From Pelecanus crispus (taxonomy: Eukaryota; Chordata; Aves; Pelecaniformes; Pelecanidae), in contig NC_134676.1 of assembly GCF_030463565.1 (NCBI RefSeq), positions 1,366,501 through 1,430,500 on the forward strand: DNA of 64,000 bases, in the 5' to 3' direction. The notes beneath the pieces were generated by a model that was not told the DNA's origin, made no database searches, and worked only from the letters and a program-made list of their open reading frames with translations. Shown in pieces: positions 40,798 to 49,908 of this stretch (positions are counted from its first letter, which is position 1; each line of letters opens with the position of its first letter). The translations under genes and the position numbers were made by a program.

Positions 40798-42180
40798 TTG
40801 AGCCCTACCAGCCTGCTGCGGCCCCTGACACCCAGCTCTGGGGTACAGCGAGGAGCCCTCGCCACCAAAATCTCCCCTCTGCCCTGGTTCCGCGCCCCTT
40901 GCCATGCCCCAGAGCCTGCCGGCCGAGGACGAGGGCACTGGGTACCTTTGCGTCGCCATCAGGCAGGGCCGCTTCGCTCCTGGGGCTTTGCAGCCTTTCG
41001 CCCTCTGAAAGCCGCTTGTGTCCCTCCCAGGGACGGCGGCCTGGGCCTTGCTGGCCGCCCCAAGCCGCCCCCGGGCCTGCCCCCGGCCCCTGAGCTCCAT
41101 TTTGGCCCAGGCCTTCTGGGGGTACAGCAGAGGCAGGGGGTGGCCCATCCCTCGCAGCTCCCAGGCCCTTGCAAGACTTCCTGGGAGGGGAATTGCCATC
41201 ATCTGCACTGGGGCCGTGGGACTGGGCCCCACCACCTGCACTGGGGCCGTGGGGCTGGGCCCCATCACCTGCACTGGGGCCATGGGACTGGGCCCCACCA
41301 CCTGCACTGGGGCCATGGGGCTGGGCCCCACCACCTGCACTGGGGCCGTGGGGCTGGGCCCCATCACCTGCACTGGGGCCGTGGGACTGGGCCCCATCAT
41401 CTGCACTGGGGCCGTGGGACTGGGCCCCAGTTGGGGCTGGGCCCCATCACCTGCACTGGGGCCGTGGGACTGGGCCCCATCACCTGCACTGGGGCCGTGG
41501 GACTGGGCCCCATCATCTGCACTGGGGCCGTGGGACTGGGCCCCAGTTGGGGCTGGGCCCCATCACCTGCACTGGGGCCGTGGGACTGGGCCCCATCACC
41601 TGCACTGGGGCCGTGGGGCTGGGCCCCATCACCTGCACTGGGGCCATGGGACTGGGCCCCACCACCTGCACTGGGGCCATGGGGCTGGGCCCCATCACCT
41701 GCACTGGGGCCGTGGGACTGGGCCCCACCACCTGCACTGGGGCCGTGGGGCTGGGCCCCATCACCTGCACTGGGGCCGTGGGACTGGGCCCCACCACCTG
41801 CACTGGGGCCGTGGGGCTGGGCCCCATCACCTGCACTGGGGCCGTGGGACTGGGCCCCATCACCTGCATTGGGGCTGTGGGACTCTGTGCCACCATTTGC
41901 ACTGGGGCCATGGGACTGGGCCCCACCTGTGACTGCCCACAGCTCGCAGCTTGCCATCCCTCGCGGGGCACGCTGCTCCTGCTGCTTTCCTACATCTGCT
42001 CTTCACCCACAAGGCGTTCAAAGTAACACCCACGGCAGGGAGTGCCAGGAAATATGCAGCCCAGGTCCCAGCGGCCTCAATGGTTTTGTTCAGGAACAGT
42101 TCCAGCCTCAGAGCCTCACTGAACTCGGTACTCAGGCCATCAAGGCAGTTGTTGAAGACAAACTGAAGCAAATACGCTAA
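40798..42180 (+). other. 460-codon open frame spanning the minisatellite; coding status doubtful
   Basis: This is the longest open frame in the window. Codons roughly 1-135 are GC-rich unique sequence (Pro/Arg/Gly-rich). The middle reads through the 33-bp repeat as 11-residue units, in three successive frames because of the two 17-bp insertions: HHLHWGRGTGP, then ITCTGAVGLGP, then SPALGPWDWAP. The C-terminal 80 or so residues end in a plausible helix (TELGTQAIKAVVEDKLKQIR). There is no recognised domain, no promoter and no splice context, and opposite-strand frames are equally open. Most likely non-coding, but it cannot be excluded. Confidence 0.2.
41198..41927. repeat. 33-bp minisatellite, 21 units
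   Basis: Twenty-one copies of a 33-bp unit: CTGCACTGGGGCCGTGGG, then RCTGGGCCCCAYCAC. Variation is limited to a few positions (GTG/ATG, GGA/GGG, ACC/ATC). Units 7 and 10 carry an identical 17-bp insertion (AGTTGGGGCTGGGCCCC), so part of the array was itself duplicated. Because 33 is a multiple of 3 and the unit lacks stops in most frames, long open frames appear on both strands: 40798-42180, 41018-41932 and 41169-42026 on +, and 41397-41957 and 40771-41406 on -. I treat these as products of the repeat, not genes. Confidence 0.93.
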
Positions 42181-43159
42181 AAGTAAGCAACATTGACTGC
42201 GTTTGCTGTCCCTTAAATGTTCCCATCAGCCCCCTGAGGCCAAAATGCTGACTGCGCGCATTATCCGTGCTTTGGACTTCTTCTGGCACCTAAAGCACGC
42301 TAGCGTGCCTGTATCGTCTGGGTGACTTACACCTGCGGAGACCACTGCAGCTCTGTGAATACACAACGTCCCACAGTGTCACCCATCTTATATACTCTCA
42401 CACCACATGCCAGGGCCTGCGAACAAGGCCCTTCTCCCAGACACCATAGCCAGGGCAGAAGACGGAGCCCTCGTGGCAGCGGGTGCCACCTCCTCCCGGG
42501 AGGACATCTGTGCTCTTCTTCCCTACGGCAGGATGCACAACAGCTTTGCAAAGCTGTCCTGAAACGGGTGCTCGGTAGCCTATGAGTAGGCAAAATTACA
42601 GCAACTCGTGCTCAAGGAAGAGGTACAGAGAAGGGCCTCCTTGACCCGTACGCAACATGTGATGGCGTCGGCGGCGGAGGCACCAAGCGTCACGCTGTGT
42701 TCAGTACCCGCTGGCAACAGGAGAAGACATCAGAGATGCTATTCGGGACTCCAGCTTGACTTCCATGAGGGCTGGCGGCCCAGCTAGCAGCGCCATGAAG
42801 CAGGTGAGTGCTCTCTCTGAACCATTACTTTGCATGAGACATGGCGGTGCTGGTGGCTTTGGGAGCTCCTGAGGGAGGACTCTACTGGAGCGGGGTATTG
42901 GCAGTTCCGACTCCAGGAACAAACCCAGCCTCCAGCCGCACAGGGAGTCCACCCCTCGTCTAGACCAGGTATGCTCACACCTGTGTAACGCAGCCACAGG
43001 AGAACCTCCATGTCAGCAGGGGCACCCCCCTCCCAGGCAGCCATCTTAGCACCCTTGTTCTCCTTTGGTTTTCAGGCCGCGCTGCAAGATGGCCTTGTTC
43101 ATACCAACGTGGGGGGACACGCCACCTCGATATCCTGGTGGTCAGGGGGAAGCCAGCTC
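41928..43159. other. Unique GC-rich sequence after the minisatellite
   Basis: No recognised gene. A perfect 14-bp palindrome (GCACGCTAGCGTGC) occurs at 42296-42309. Open frames are short and on both strands. Confidence 0.5.
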
Positions 43160-43206
43160 TTAAAGGCCTTTTCCAACCTAAATGATTCTATAATTCTATG
43201 ATTCTG
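43160..43206 (+). mobile_element. CR1 LINE 3'-end fragment
   Basis: The sequence TAAAGGCCTTTTCCAACCTA followed by AATGATTCTATAATTCTATGATTCTGG matches the conserved 3' UTR end of avian CR1, finishing in the ATTCTATG-type octamer repeats. Only the last ~45 bp are recognised. The element reads on the + strand. Confidence 0.85.
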
Positions 43207-43981
43207 GAGCACGGCTGAAGGGGCCCAGTGCTGACCTGCTGACATTTTCAGTTACGAGCGATCAGGTATTTCTGTATTACACGCTATGTCTGCGCTCCGT
43301 GCACTTTGAAAAGGCCCTTTTGTAAAGTCCTTTCTGCTTTTCTCTCCCCATCTCCCCGTGGGGTACAAATGACCGCGCGTCCTTATCCGACAGCATCTGT
43401 GAGCAACCCGCAGTGCGCGCGTGGGGCATTGTGGAAAAGCAGACACCAGTCCAGGAGGGGATTGGGGGATGACACCGACCCATGAAAATAAGCCCTGGGA
43501 TCTAGAAAGCTAAAAGTTTTATGGGGGGCGGGTGTCTGCATGGGTGGTGTCCCCCAAAGAGGCCCCAGGGACGGCAGCCTTCGCCATGCCGCTTCCCCCA
43601 TGGCACCCACCCTCGATGGCCCTCCGGAGCCCTGCTCCGGGCCAGGACACCCTCCCCGCTCCCACAGCACTGCGTGGAACCCTCCGGTTCCGAAAGATGG
43701 GAATTTACGGTGCCTTTACTTTTCTATTACTGCTTTTCGGTTTACACTGTCACCTCTAGGCCCAGCAGAGTAAGGTGGGTGCCAGAAGGTGCCTTGTTTG
43801 TTACACAGAGCCTCTCAGCACCCCTGAGCAAGCTGCGGGGGGAAACGGGGTCCACAGCTCTGCTGCCCCGGCCACCCCGAGCAGCACCCCACTTGTTATT
43901 TCTGCTAATCCCTCCCAGGCCTGGGCCCTGCTGCCTGTCCCCCACTTGCACGGCCTCCTTCCTTTGGTGTCCCCCCAGCCT
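43207..43981. other. GC-rich stretch between CR1 fragment and tandem array
   Basis: Overlapping Pro/Ser/Leu-rich open frames occur on both strands (for example 43521-44021). They appear compositional. Nothing else is recognised. Confidence 0.5.
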
Positions 43982-45335
43982 CTTGCTCCCTTTACCCTTT
44001 CCCGCTCACTTCTGCACTTGAATTTTCAGGAACTGTTTGCATGCTATCAGAACAGCGTGCTCCCATTATATTTAAAAAAAAAATTATCAGACTGACCACC
44101 CCCCTCCCTTTTTGCTCCCTTTTCCCTTTCCCATTCACTGCTGCACTTTACTTTTCAGGAACCATTTGCACTCCATCAGAATGGTGTGCTCCCATTATAT
44201 TTAAAAAAAATGATCAGATTGACCCCCCTGTTTTGCTCCCTTCACTCTTTCCCATTCACTTCTGCACTTGAACGTTCAGGAGCTGTTTGCATGCCCTCCG
44301 AATGGTGCTCTCCCATTATATTTTAAAAAAAATATTCACAACCGACTCCCCCCCCCCGACCCCCCCTTTTGCTCCCTTTACCCTTTCCCATTCACTTTGC
44401 ACTTGAACGTTCAGGAGCTGTTTGCGTGCCCTCTGAATGGTGCTCTCCCGGTATATTTAAAAAAAAAAGATGGGACTCCCCTACTCCCCCCCCCTCTCCC
44501 CCTTTTGCTGCCTTTACCCTTCCCATTTTTGCTCCCTCCACCCTTTCCCGTTCACTTCTGCACTCCAGTTCTCAGGAACTGCTTGCGCACCATCAGAATG
44601 GTGTGCTCCCATTATATTTAAAAAAAAAAAAGTCAAACTGACACCACCCCCACCCCCCCTTGCTCCCTTTTCCCTTTCCCATTTTTGCTCCCTTTACCCT
44701 TTACCATTCACTTTGCACTTGAATGTTCAGGAGCCAGTTGTGTGCCCTCCGAATGGTGCTCTCCCGGTATATTTAAAAAAAAATATTCAGACTGACTCCC
44801 CCCCCCCCCCCCCTTTTGCTCCCTTTACCCTTTCCCATTTTTGCTCCCTTCACCGTTTACTGTTCACTTCTGCACTTGAATTCTGAGGAACCGCTTGTGC
44901 ACCATCAGAGTGGTGTGCTCCCATTATATTTAAAAAAAAAAAAGTCAAACTGACACACACACCCCCCCCCCCCCCTTGCTCCCTTTTCCCTTTCCCATTT
45001 TTGCTCCCTTTACCCTTTCACTTTGCACCTGAATGTTGAGGAGTCGTTTGTGCGCCCTCCGAATGGTGCTCTCCTATTGTATTTAAAAAAAAAAAATTCA
45101 GACTGGCTCCCCCCCCCTTTTGCTCCCTTTACCCTTTCCCATTCACACTTGAACGTTCAGGAGCCGTCTGCGTGCCCTCCGAACGGTGCTCTCTCATTAT
45201 ATTTAAAAAAAAAAAAAAAAAGGGACTGACTCCCCCCCCCGCCCCCCCTCCTTTTGCTGCCTTTACCCTTCCCATTTTTGCTCCCTCCACCCTTTCCCGT
45301 TCACTTCTGCACTCCAGTTCTCAGGAACCGCTTGC
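43982..45335. repeat. Compound tandem array of about ten 115-155-bp units
   Basis: Each unit has the same order of parts: TTTTGCTCCCTTTACCC, then a CACTTCTGCACTTGAA-like segment, a TCAGGAGCTGTTTGC-like segment, a GAATGGTGCTCTCCC-like segment, TATATTTAAAAAAA, then a C-rich run. Units start near 43986, 44112, 44234, 44368, 44503, 44658, 44813, 44969, 45118 and 45250. Two subtypes occur: one with TGCCCTCCGAATGGTGCTC and one with CACCATCAGAATGGTGTGC. Several units carry a doubled TTTTGCTCCC head. The last unit is cut off and continues into CpG island 1. Open frames across it (for example 44268-44621) contain the same short peptide repeats and look like by-products. Confidence 0.9.
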
Positions 45336-45390
45336 GCGCGCTCCCCTTCTGTTTGCCCCCCCGCGCCCCCCGCGCCCCCCGCGCCCAGGG

Positions 45391-45426
45391 CAGCAGCAGC
45401 AGCGCCAGCAGCAGCAGCAGCAGCAG
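45391..45426 (+). repeat. (CAG)4-CGC-(CAG)7 triplet run
   Basis: Eleven CAG units with a single CGC interruption, in the 5' part of CpG island 1. It falls within chance open frames (poly-Gln, Ser or Ala) for which I see no coding support. Confidence 0.85.
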
Positions 45427-45566
45427 GAGGCTGCAAAGCCCCGCTCAGGTCCCTGCGCAGGAGCGGGGCGGGGGGGATGCGGGCCCCCCCGGCCCGGCGG
45501 AGGGTGCCGGGTGCCGGCCTGCCTGCTGCCGCCGAGCCCCGGGGCGGGCGCTGCGCTGCGCTGCAC

Positions 45567-45589
45567 GGCTCGGCTCGGCTCGGCTCGGC
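45567..45589 (+). repeat. (GGCTC)4 pentanucleotide run
   Basis: Four GGCTC units followed by GGC. The same pentamer recurs much more extensively at 47153-47228 in the second CpG island. Confidence 0.8.
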
Positions 45590-45685
45590 GCGGCCGGGGG
45601 GCGGCGGGCCCCTCCATCTTGGTGGCCCCGCGGCGCGGCGCAGCGTCCCGCCCGCCTCCCTCCCTCCCTCGTCATTGTCTGCGAG

Positions 45686-45706
45686 CGGCGGCGGCGGCGG
45701 CGGCGG
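45686..45706 (+). repeat. (CGG)7 triplet run
   Basis: Seven perfect CGG units immediately before the TATA-like element. The next triplet is CGC. Confidence 0.85.
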
Positions 45707-45710
45707 CGCT

Positions 45711-45717
45711 TATAAGG
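45711..45717 (+). promoter_or_regulatory. TATA-like element (TATAAGG)
   Basis: TATAAGG sits directly after a CGG run inside CpG island 1, followed by GC-rich sequence. If used, transcription would start about 25-35 bp downstream, near 45740-45750. There is no transcript evidence. Confidence 0.4.
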
Positions 45718-45835
45718 CGGCGGGCATTGCCCGGATGTGAGCGGCTGGCGATGTGTCTTCCCGGGAAAGATGCTATTATCCGCGTCTCCGCGGGGGAGGC
45801 CGTGGTGGTGAGGAGGAGGAGGAGGAGAGCGCTGT

Positions 45836-46026
45836 AAACTTGGAACAAGTTTGGGACGGGCGGCTCCGCGCTCGCTCGGGGGGTTTTGCCTTTTTTTTTT
45901 TTTAAGGAAGGACAGAGGGGAAAGTCCCCGAGCCGCCACGGCGCTCGCAGTGTGTCAGTCACCATGTGTTTGTAAAAACAATAGAGGGAAAAGTTGTCGG
46001 ACCTTTTTTTTTTTTTTCTTTCTTTT

Positions 46027-46058
<32 letters not shown>

Positions 46059-47084
46059 GGCTGGCTGGCGGCTCGGCTGGCGGGGTGGGGGAGCTGGTGG
46101 CGGGCGTTTGGTGGTCGGGAACCCCAAATCCCAACAAAGCCAGGTGTAGGGTGCCTGTAAAGCTGTGGAGTACCCCGGAGCAGGACTGACACTTACAGTA
46201 CTTTTTCCGTGGTTTTGGAGGGTCACACACGTGTGAGATAATAAAGCACTTTGGCAGAAGATTCCTCTCTTTTTTCTTTTTTAATTTTTTTTTTTTTTTT
46301 ACATTTTTATTCTTTTTTTTTCCCCCCCTTGGAATATTGTGAACATATTTGTGGCCATTTAAGGTAAAGTTACAATTTGCTGTTAGAGTAACTTGTCTGT
46401 GTTTTTTCTCTTTTTTTTTTTTTTTTAAATTGTCGATCCCGATGTATTATTTAAAAAGAGGTGCAAGTTATTCGGTGTGTAAATGCAAATAGAAAGTACA
46501 CCGCGTGTGTGCACACATAATTGCTCGCGTGTAGAAATATACGTTGTATATACCCGGTGTAATTACACGTGCGAGATATACACTAAGGTGCAGACGCTAA
46601 GCGTGGTAACTCGGGGCTTTTATTTCCTACCGGAAAATGAAGTCGAACTAGTTTTTTTTTTGTGGAGCGCGTCGGGCCTGCGATAGCAAAATGTAAAATA
46701 AAAAGTATAACGTGCTGAGGGGGGAGGGGGCCGCTGGCATCGTCCCCAGAAACTTGAGCGTAAAGCGAATCAAAGGGCCGATTTTGCAAAGTTTGCAGCA
46801 ATGTAAATCGAAAAACCTCGGGTTGGAAATTTAGCTTGTAGGCACGGGGTGGGGTTGTGTGTGTGTGTGGGGGGGGAAATCACAAACCGAACCAAAACAA
46901 AGCAGAATAATAATAATAATAATAAAAAAAAAACCGACACGGAGTGGATAATAGAAGGGGGGGGGGAAATATTGTTCCTCTTGGCAAAGTCTCCGCATCA
47001 CGTGTATTTGCAGCCTCGTATAAACTCGCTTTGCCATGTGTATGTGCGCGAGCTGGGGAAAATTTAAAGTATAATCCCTGCAAA
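45836..47084. other. Spacer between the two CpG islands
   Basis: This AT-richer stretch has long T runs (45891-45903, 46004-46058 with short interruptions, 46286-46321, 46409-46426), a GT run (46855-46870) and (AAT)n followed by an A run (46905-46933). No confident exon was found. AAG|gtaaag at 46363 could be a first-exon donor. Confidence 0.6.
46905..46933. repeat. (AAT)n microsatellite followed by A run
   Basis: About seven AAT units followed by an A run, in the spacer between the CpG islands. Confidence 0.8.
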
Positions 47085-47152
47085 AGTGCGGCGCGGGCGG
47101 GAGGCGGCGGGCCGGGAGCTGCAGCTCCATGATCTGCGGGTAGGCAGGCGCC

Positions 47153-47228
47153 GCTCGGCTCGGCTCGGCCGGGCGGCTCGGCTCGGCTCGGCTGGGCTCG
47201 GCTCGGCTCGGCTCGGCTGGGCTCGGCG
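47153..47228 (+). repeat. GGCTC-rich pentanucleotide tract
   Basis: About a dozen GGCTC units interrupted by GGCCGGGC and GGCTGG variants, making a GC-rich microsatellite within CpG island 2. Confidence 0.8.
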
Positions 47229-47479
47229 GGGCCGGGCCGGCGCTGGGAGCGGGGCCGGCGGGTCCCGGCCTGGCGGCGCGGCGGCGGTGGGCAGCGGTGG
47301 GCAGCGGTGGCGGCCGCGGAGCCGGCGCTCGGCGGGGCTGCGCGGGGCTCCGCGCCCCTTCCCTCCCCTCCCTCCCTCCCCTCCCTCCTTCCCGTCTCCC
47401 TCCCCTCCCCCGGGCGCTCGGAGGGAGCCGATGACTCCGCACAGGCTCGGGCCCCGCTCCCGGGTCGGTGTTATTACCA

Positions 47480-47620
47480 CCCCCCCCCCCCCCCCCCATT
47501 AGGAATCGGGGCTAATTGGCCCCGCCGCCCCCGCCCCGCGTCCCTCCGCACCGGCGCCGCCGTAGCCTGCGACTTTGCATCTTTCCCCCCCCCCCCCCTC
47601 CCGTGTCCCCCCCCCCCCCC
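47480..47620. repeat. Cluster of three C homopolymers
   Basis: C runs of 18 (47480-47497), 14 (47585-47598) and 14 (47607-47620) lie within 141 bp. The - strand is therefore G-rich and could form G-quadruplexes. Run lengths may be inaccurate in an assembly. Confidence 0.8.
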
Positions 47621-47640
47621 TCCATTGCTGTTATCGCTAT

Positions 47641-48149
<509 letters not shown>

Positions 48150-48847
48150 TAACAACAGCTGTAAAAAAAAAAAATATCTTCTAGCTGATCTGTTAAACTA
48201 AAAAAAAAAAAACAAACAAAAAAAAGCAAACCAACAAAACCAAAACAAAACTGTGATCTAAGTACATTGGGCAATTTTTAATCAGCAGCTAGAACCATGG
48301 TAAATATCTTTTTGCATTTAAAAAAAAAAAAGAAAAACAAAAATTAGAGTCTTTTTATTATTTCTTATTGTATGTGATGGGAGATGCAATCGCGTTCACA
48401 GCTTATTTTAATGTCTTGGATGTCTGAAATAATTCGTACAAAAAGAGACGCCCCTAAAACGGAACATTTCTCATCATTAGTTAATAACAATATCTAGCAC
48501 TTTTATTGTGCTTTATGTTTTATAGCGTTGTGGGCACATGAACTAATTAATTGCCGATTAGTTGCTTATATTCTATTTTCGGTTCTTCCCTTGTTTCATT
48601 TTTTGGCACGTGGAAAGTGCAAAGAAATCCATGACTGTCTCAGTTTAAAGTTTTCACTGAAATCTCATATGGCTTCTGCTGTCATTAAAACTGCTCCAAT
48701 CTTTTCCGAAGCCCCCCAGCTAGATGGTGCTTTTTTTTTTAAAAAAAAAAAAAAAAAAGTACTTTTTGTCTCTTTGGGCTGCTGCTGGCCGGGCTGGTTT
48801 GGAGGCCAAACGTTAATCCGGACGTGTACACTTGTCTAGTTTTGTCA

Positions 48848-48906
48848 GGCTCCCCCTCCCCCTCCCAGCCCCTTCCTTCCTCTCCCCATCCCCTCCCTTC
48901 CCCCCA
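48848..48906. repeat. Pyrimidine-rich (C/T) tract in TCF4 intron
   Basis: A nearly pure C/T run on the + strand (CCCCCTCC, CTTCCTTCC and similar), upstream of the CTG tract. It is a simple-sequence tract with no recognised protein-coding content. Confidence 0.7.
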
Positions 48907-49034
48907 ATATGTCCGGAGTATCTCTCTGTCCCGTTATTTATTTATTTCAGGGGAGAATCCCTGTGCTGTGAGATGCATGTATGTTCCTAAAGAGCAGCAA
49001 CAGCCCGCAAAGCCCTGACCCCCCCGGGGAAAGG

Positions 49035-49037
<3 letters not shown>

Positions 49038-49085
<48 letters not shown>
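49038..49085 (+). repeat. TCF4: Uninterrupted (CTG)16 tract, apparent CTG18.1 counterpart
   Basis: Counting base by base gives 16 perfect CTG units, preceded by GGAGG and followed by CTCCAGCC. The tract lies on the coding strand in the intron between the TCF4 start exon and the next coding exon. Human CTG18.1 occupies the same place, and there the downstream flank (GGCTT, GAAGTTTGGCCAGGAA-like, then GCTTTGCAGCCCCCTC) is closely similar from memory. In human, a CTC tract follows the CTG tract; here only a single CTC is left. The repeat count in this individual may be affected by assembly of short reads. Confidence 0.9.
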
Positions 49086-49090
<5 letters not shown>

Positions 49091-49289
49091 GCCTTTGCTT
49101 TGGAGGAATGGCTTGGGGAAGTTTGGCCAGGAAGCGTAGCCTGAGGCAGCTTTGCAGCCCCCTCTTTGCTTGTTGCACTTTTTCCATTTGTTCCTTCGCT
49201 TTTTGCAGGCTCTGACTCAGGGAAGGTGCGTATTATCCACTAGACACGTCGAAGAAGAGAGAAACCAATTAGGGTCGAAATAAATGCTA

Positions 49290-49343
49290 GGGAGAGAGAG
49301 AGGGAGCGAGAGAGAGGGAGAGAGAGGGGGAGAGGGAGAGAGC
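49290..49343. repeat. GA-rich microsatellite in TCF4 intron
   Basis: Imperfect GA/GGGA repeats form a purine-only strand about 200 bp downstream of the CTG tract. Human TCF4 has a GA-rich tract at a comparable place (from memory). Confidence 0.8.
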
Positions 49344-49835
49344 CTTGCTTCAAATTGCTCTCGTGTTAGAGACGAAATGAGAATTTAGGGCAGGTGGCAC
49401 TTTGCATTATTATTATTTGGGTTCACATATGACAGGCAAATCCTAAAGCGGGATGGAAATGGACATTGCTACATTTATGGCCAAGGTTTCAACAAAAAAA
49501 ACTTTTTTCGCCTTTGTCAGCGTGAGAGTTGGAGAGGGGAGCGAGCCCCGCTTCCCAGCCTGGATAACGCTGCTGGGGACTGGGATTGCTCAAACTCTTC
49601 GGGAAGCGAATATTGTTTGGGGAGCTAATGAGCCTAATAAAAACGTGATGATGGTGGTGAGGGGCTGGTGGGGGCCGTAAGAAATATTGACTCGTTTGCA
49701 GGTCTGTGGGGGATGATGTTTCGTGGTAGACAAACTGTTAACGTCGCTCACAGCGAATGTGGAAGGAACTTTTGACTAACGGTGGACTCGGGAATCTCTT
49801 GTTTTCCAGTAGTAATGCCTCTTTGTTTTTTTTAG

Positions 49836-49908
49836 ATGTTTTCACCTCCTGTGAGCAGTGGGAAAAATGGACCAACTTCCTTGGCAAGTGGACATTTTAC
49901 TGGCTCAA
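49836..49908 (+). CDS. TCF4: TCF4 second coding exon (residues 25-48 plus one base)
   Basis: This exon follows the start-codon exon after a 1707-bp intron and continues activation domain 1 of TCF4. The acceptor is a T-rich tract ending in tttag at 49831-49835. The coding sequence reads MFSPPVSSGKNG, then PTSLASGHFTGS, as in the TCF4 family. It gives 24 full codons plus one base, so the donor at 49909 (A|gtatgt) is in phase 1, as expected for the next residue (Asn in the family) being split across the junction. It joins the previous exon in frame: LDFSA then MFSPP. The exon starts with an ATG, so it could also serve as an internal start, but I see no evidence for that. No disruption is visible. 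The following exon is not in the window. Confidence 0.96.

Larger units (their letters stand above)
45336..45835 (+). promoter_or_regulatory. TCF4: CpG island 1 with TATA-like element, probable upstream TCF4 promoter
   Basis: A dense CpG block begins where the upstream tandem array ends. It carries (CAG)4-CGC-(CAG)7 at 45391-45426, (GGCTC)4 at 45567-45586 and (CGG)7 at 45686-45706, followed directly by TATAAGG at 45711-45717. Possible first-exon donors downstream are GTG|gtgagg (after 45807) and AAG|gtaaag (after 46363). A short open frame from 45751 (MCLPGKDAII) ends at 45837 and would be a small upstream ORF if transcribed. Promoter identity is inferred from composition and from its position 2.3 kb upstream of the start exon. 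Confidence 0.6.
47085..47640 (+). promoter_or_regulatory. TCF4: CpG island 2, immediately upstream of TCF4 start exon
   Basis: This is a very GC- and CpG-rich stretch ending about 400 bp before the start-codon exon. It includes GGCTC pentamer repeats (47153-47228), GGCAGCGGT-type repeats (47284-47312), C/T-rich sequence (47355-47412) and three C homopolymers of 14 or more. Its position and composition fit a TCF4 promoter or first-exon region. No TATA element is evident inside it, and the start site cannot be located by eye. Confidence 0.75.

Noticed and set aside
44268..44621. Open frames with repeated peptides across the tandem array
   Set aside because: They are explained by the repeat units themselves. 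A and C homopolymers shift the frame from unit to unit, and there is no conserved protein pattern.
45172..45837. 221-codon Arg/Ala/Pro-rich frame across CpG island 1, including poly-Gln from the CAG run
   Set aside because: Overlapping frames are open on both strands because the island is GC-rich. It does not connect in a supported way to TCF4 exons.
46831..47499. 222-codon frame on the - strand over CpG island 2 (Pro/Ala/Glu repeats)
   Set aside because: It is produced by the GGCTC tract and GC-rich sequence read in reverse. No domain.
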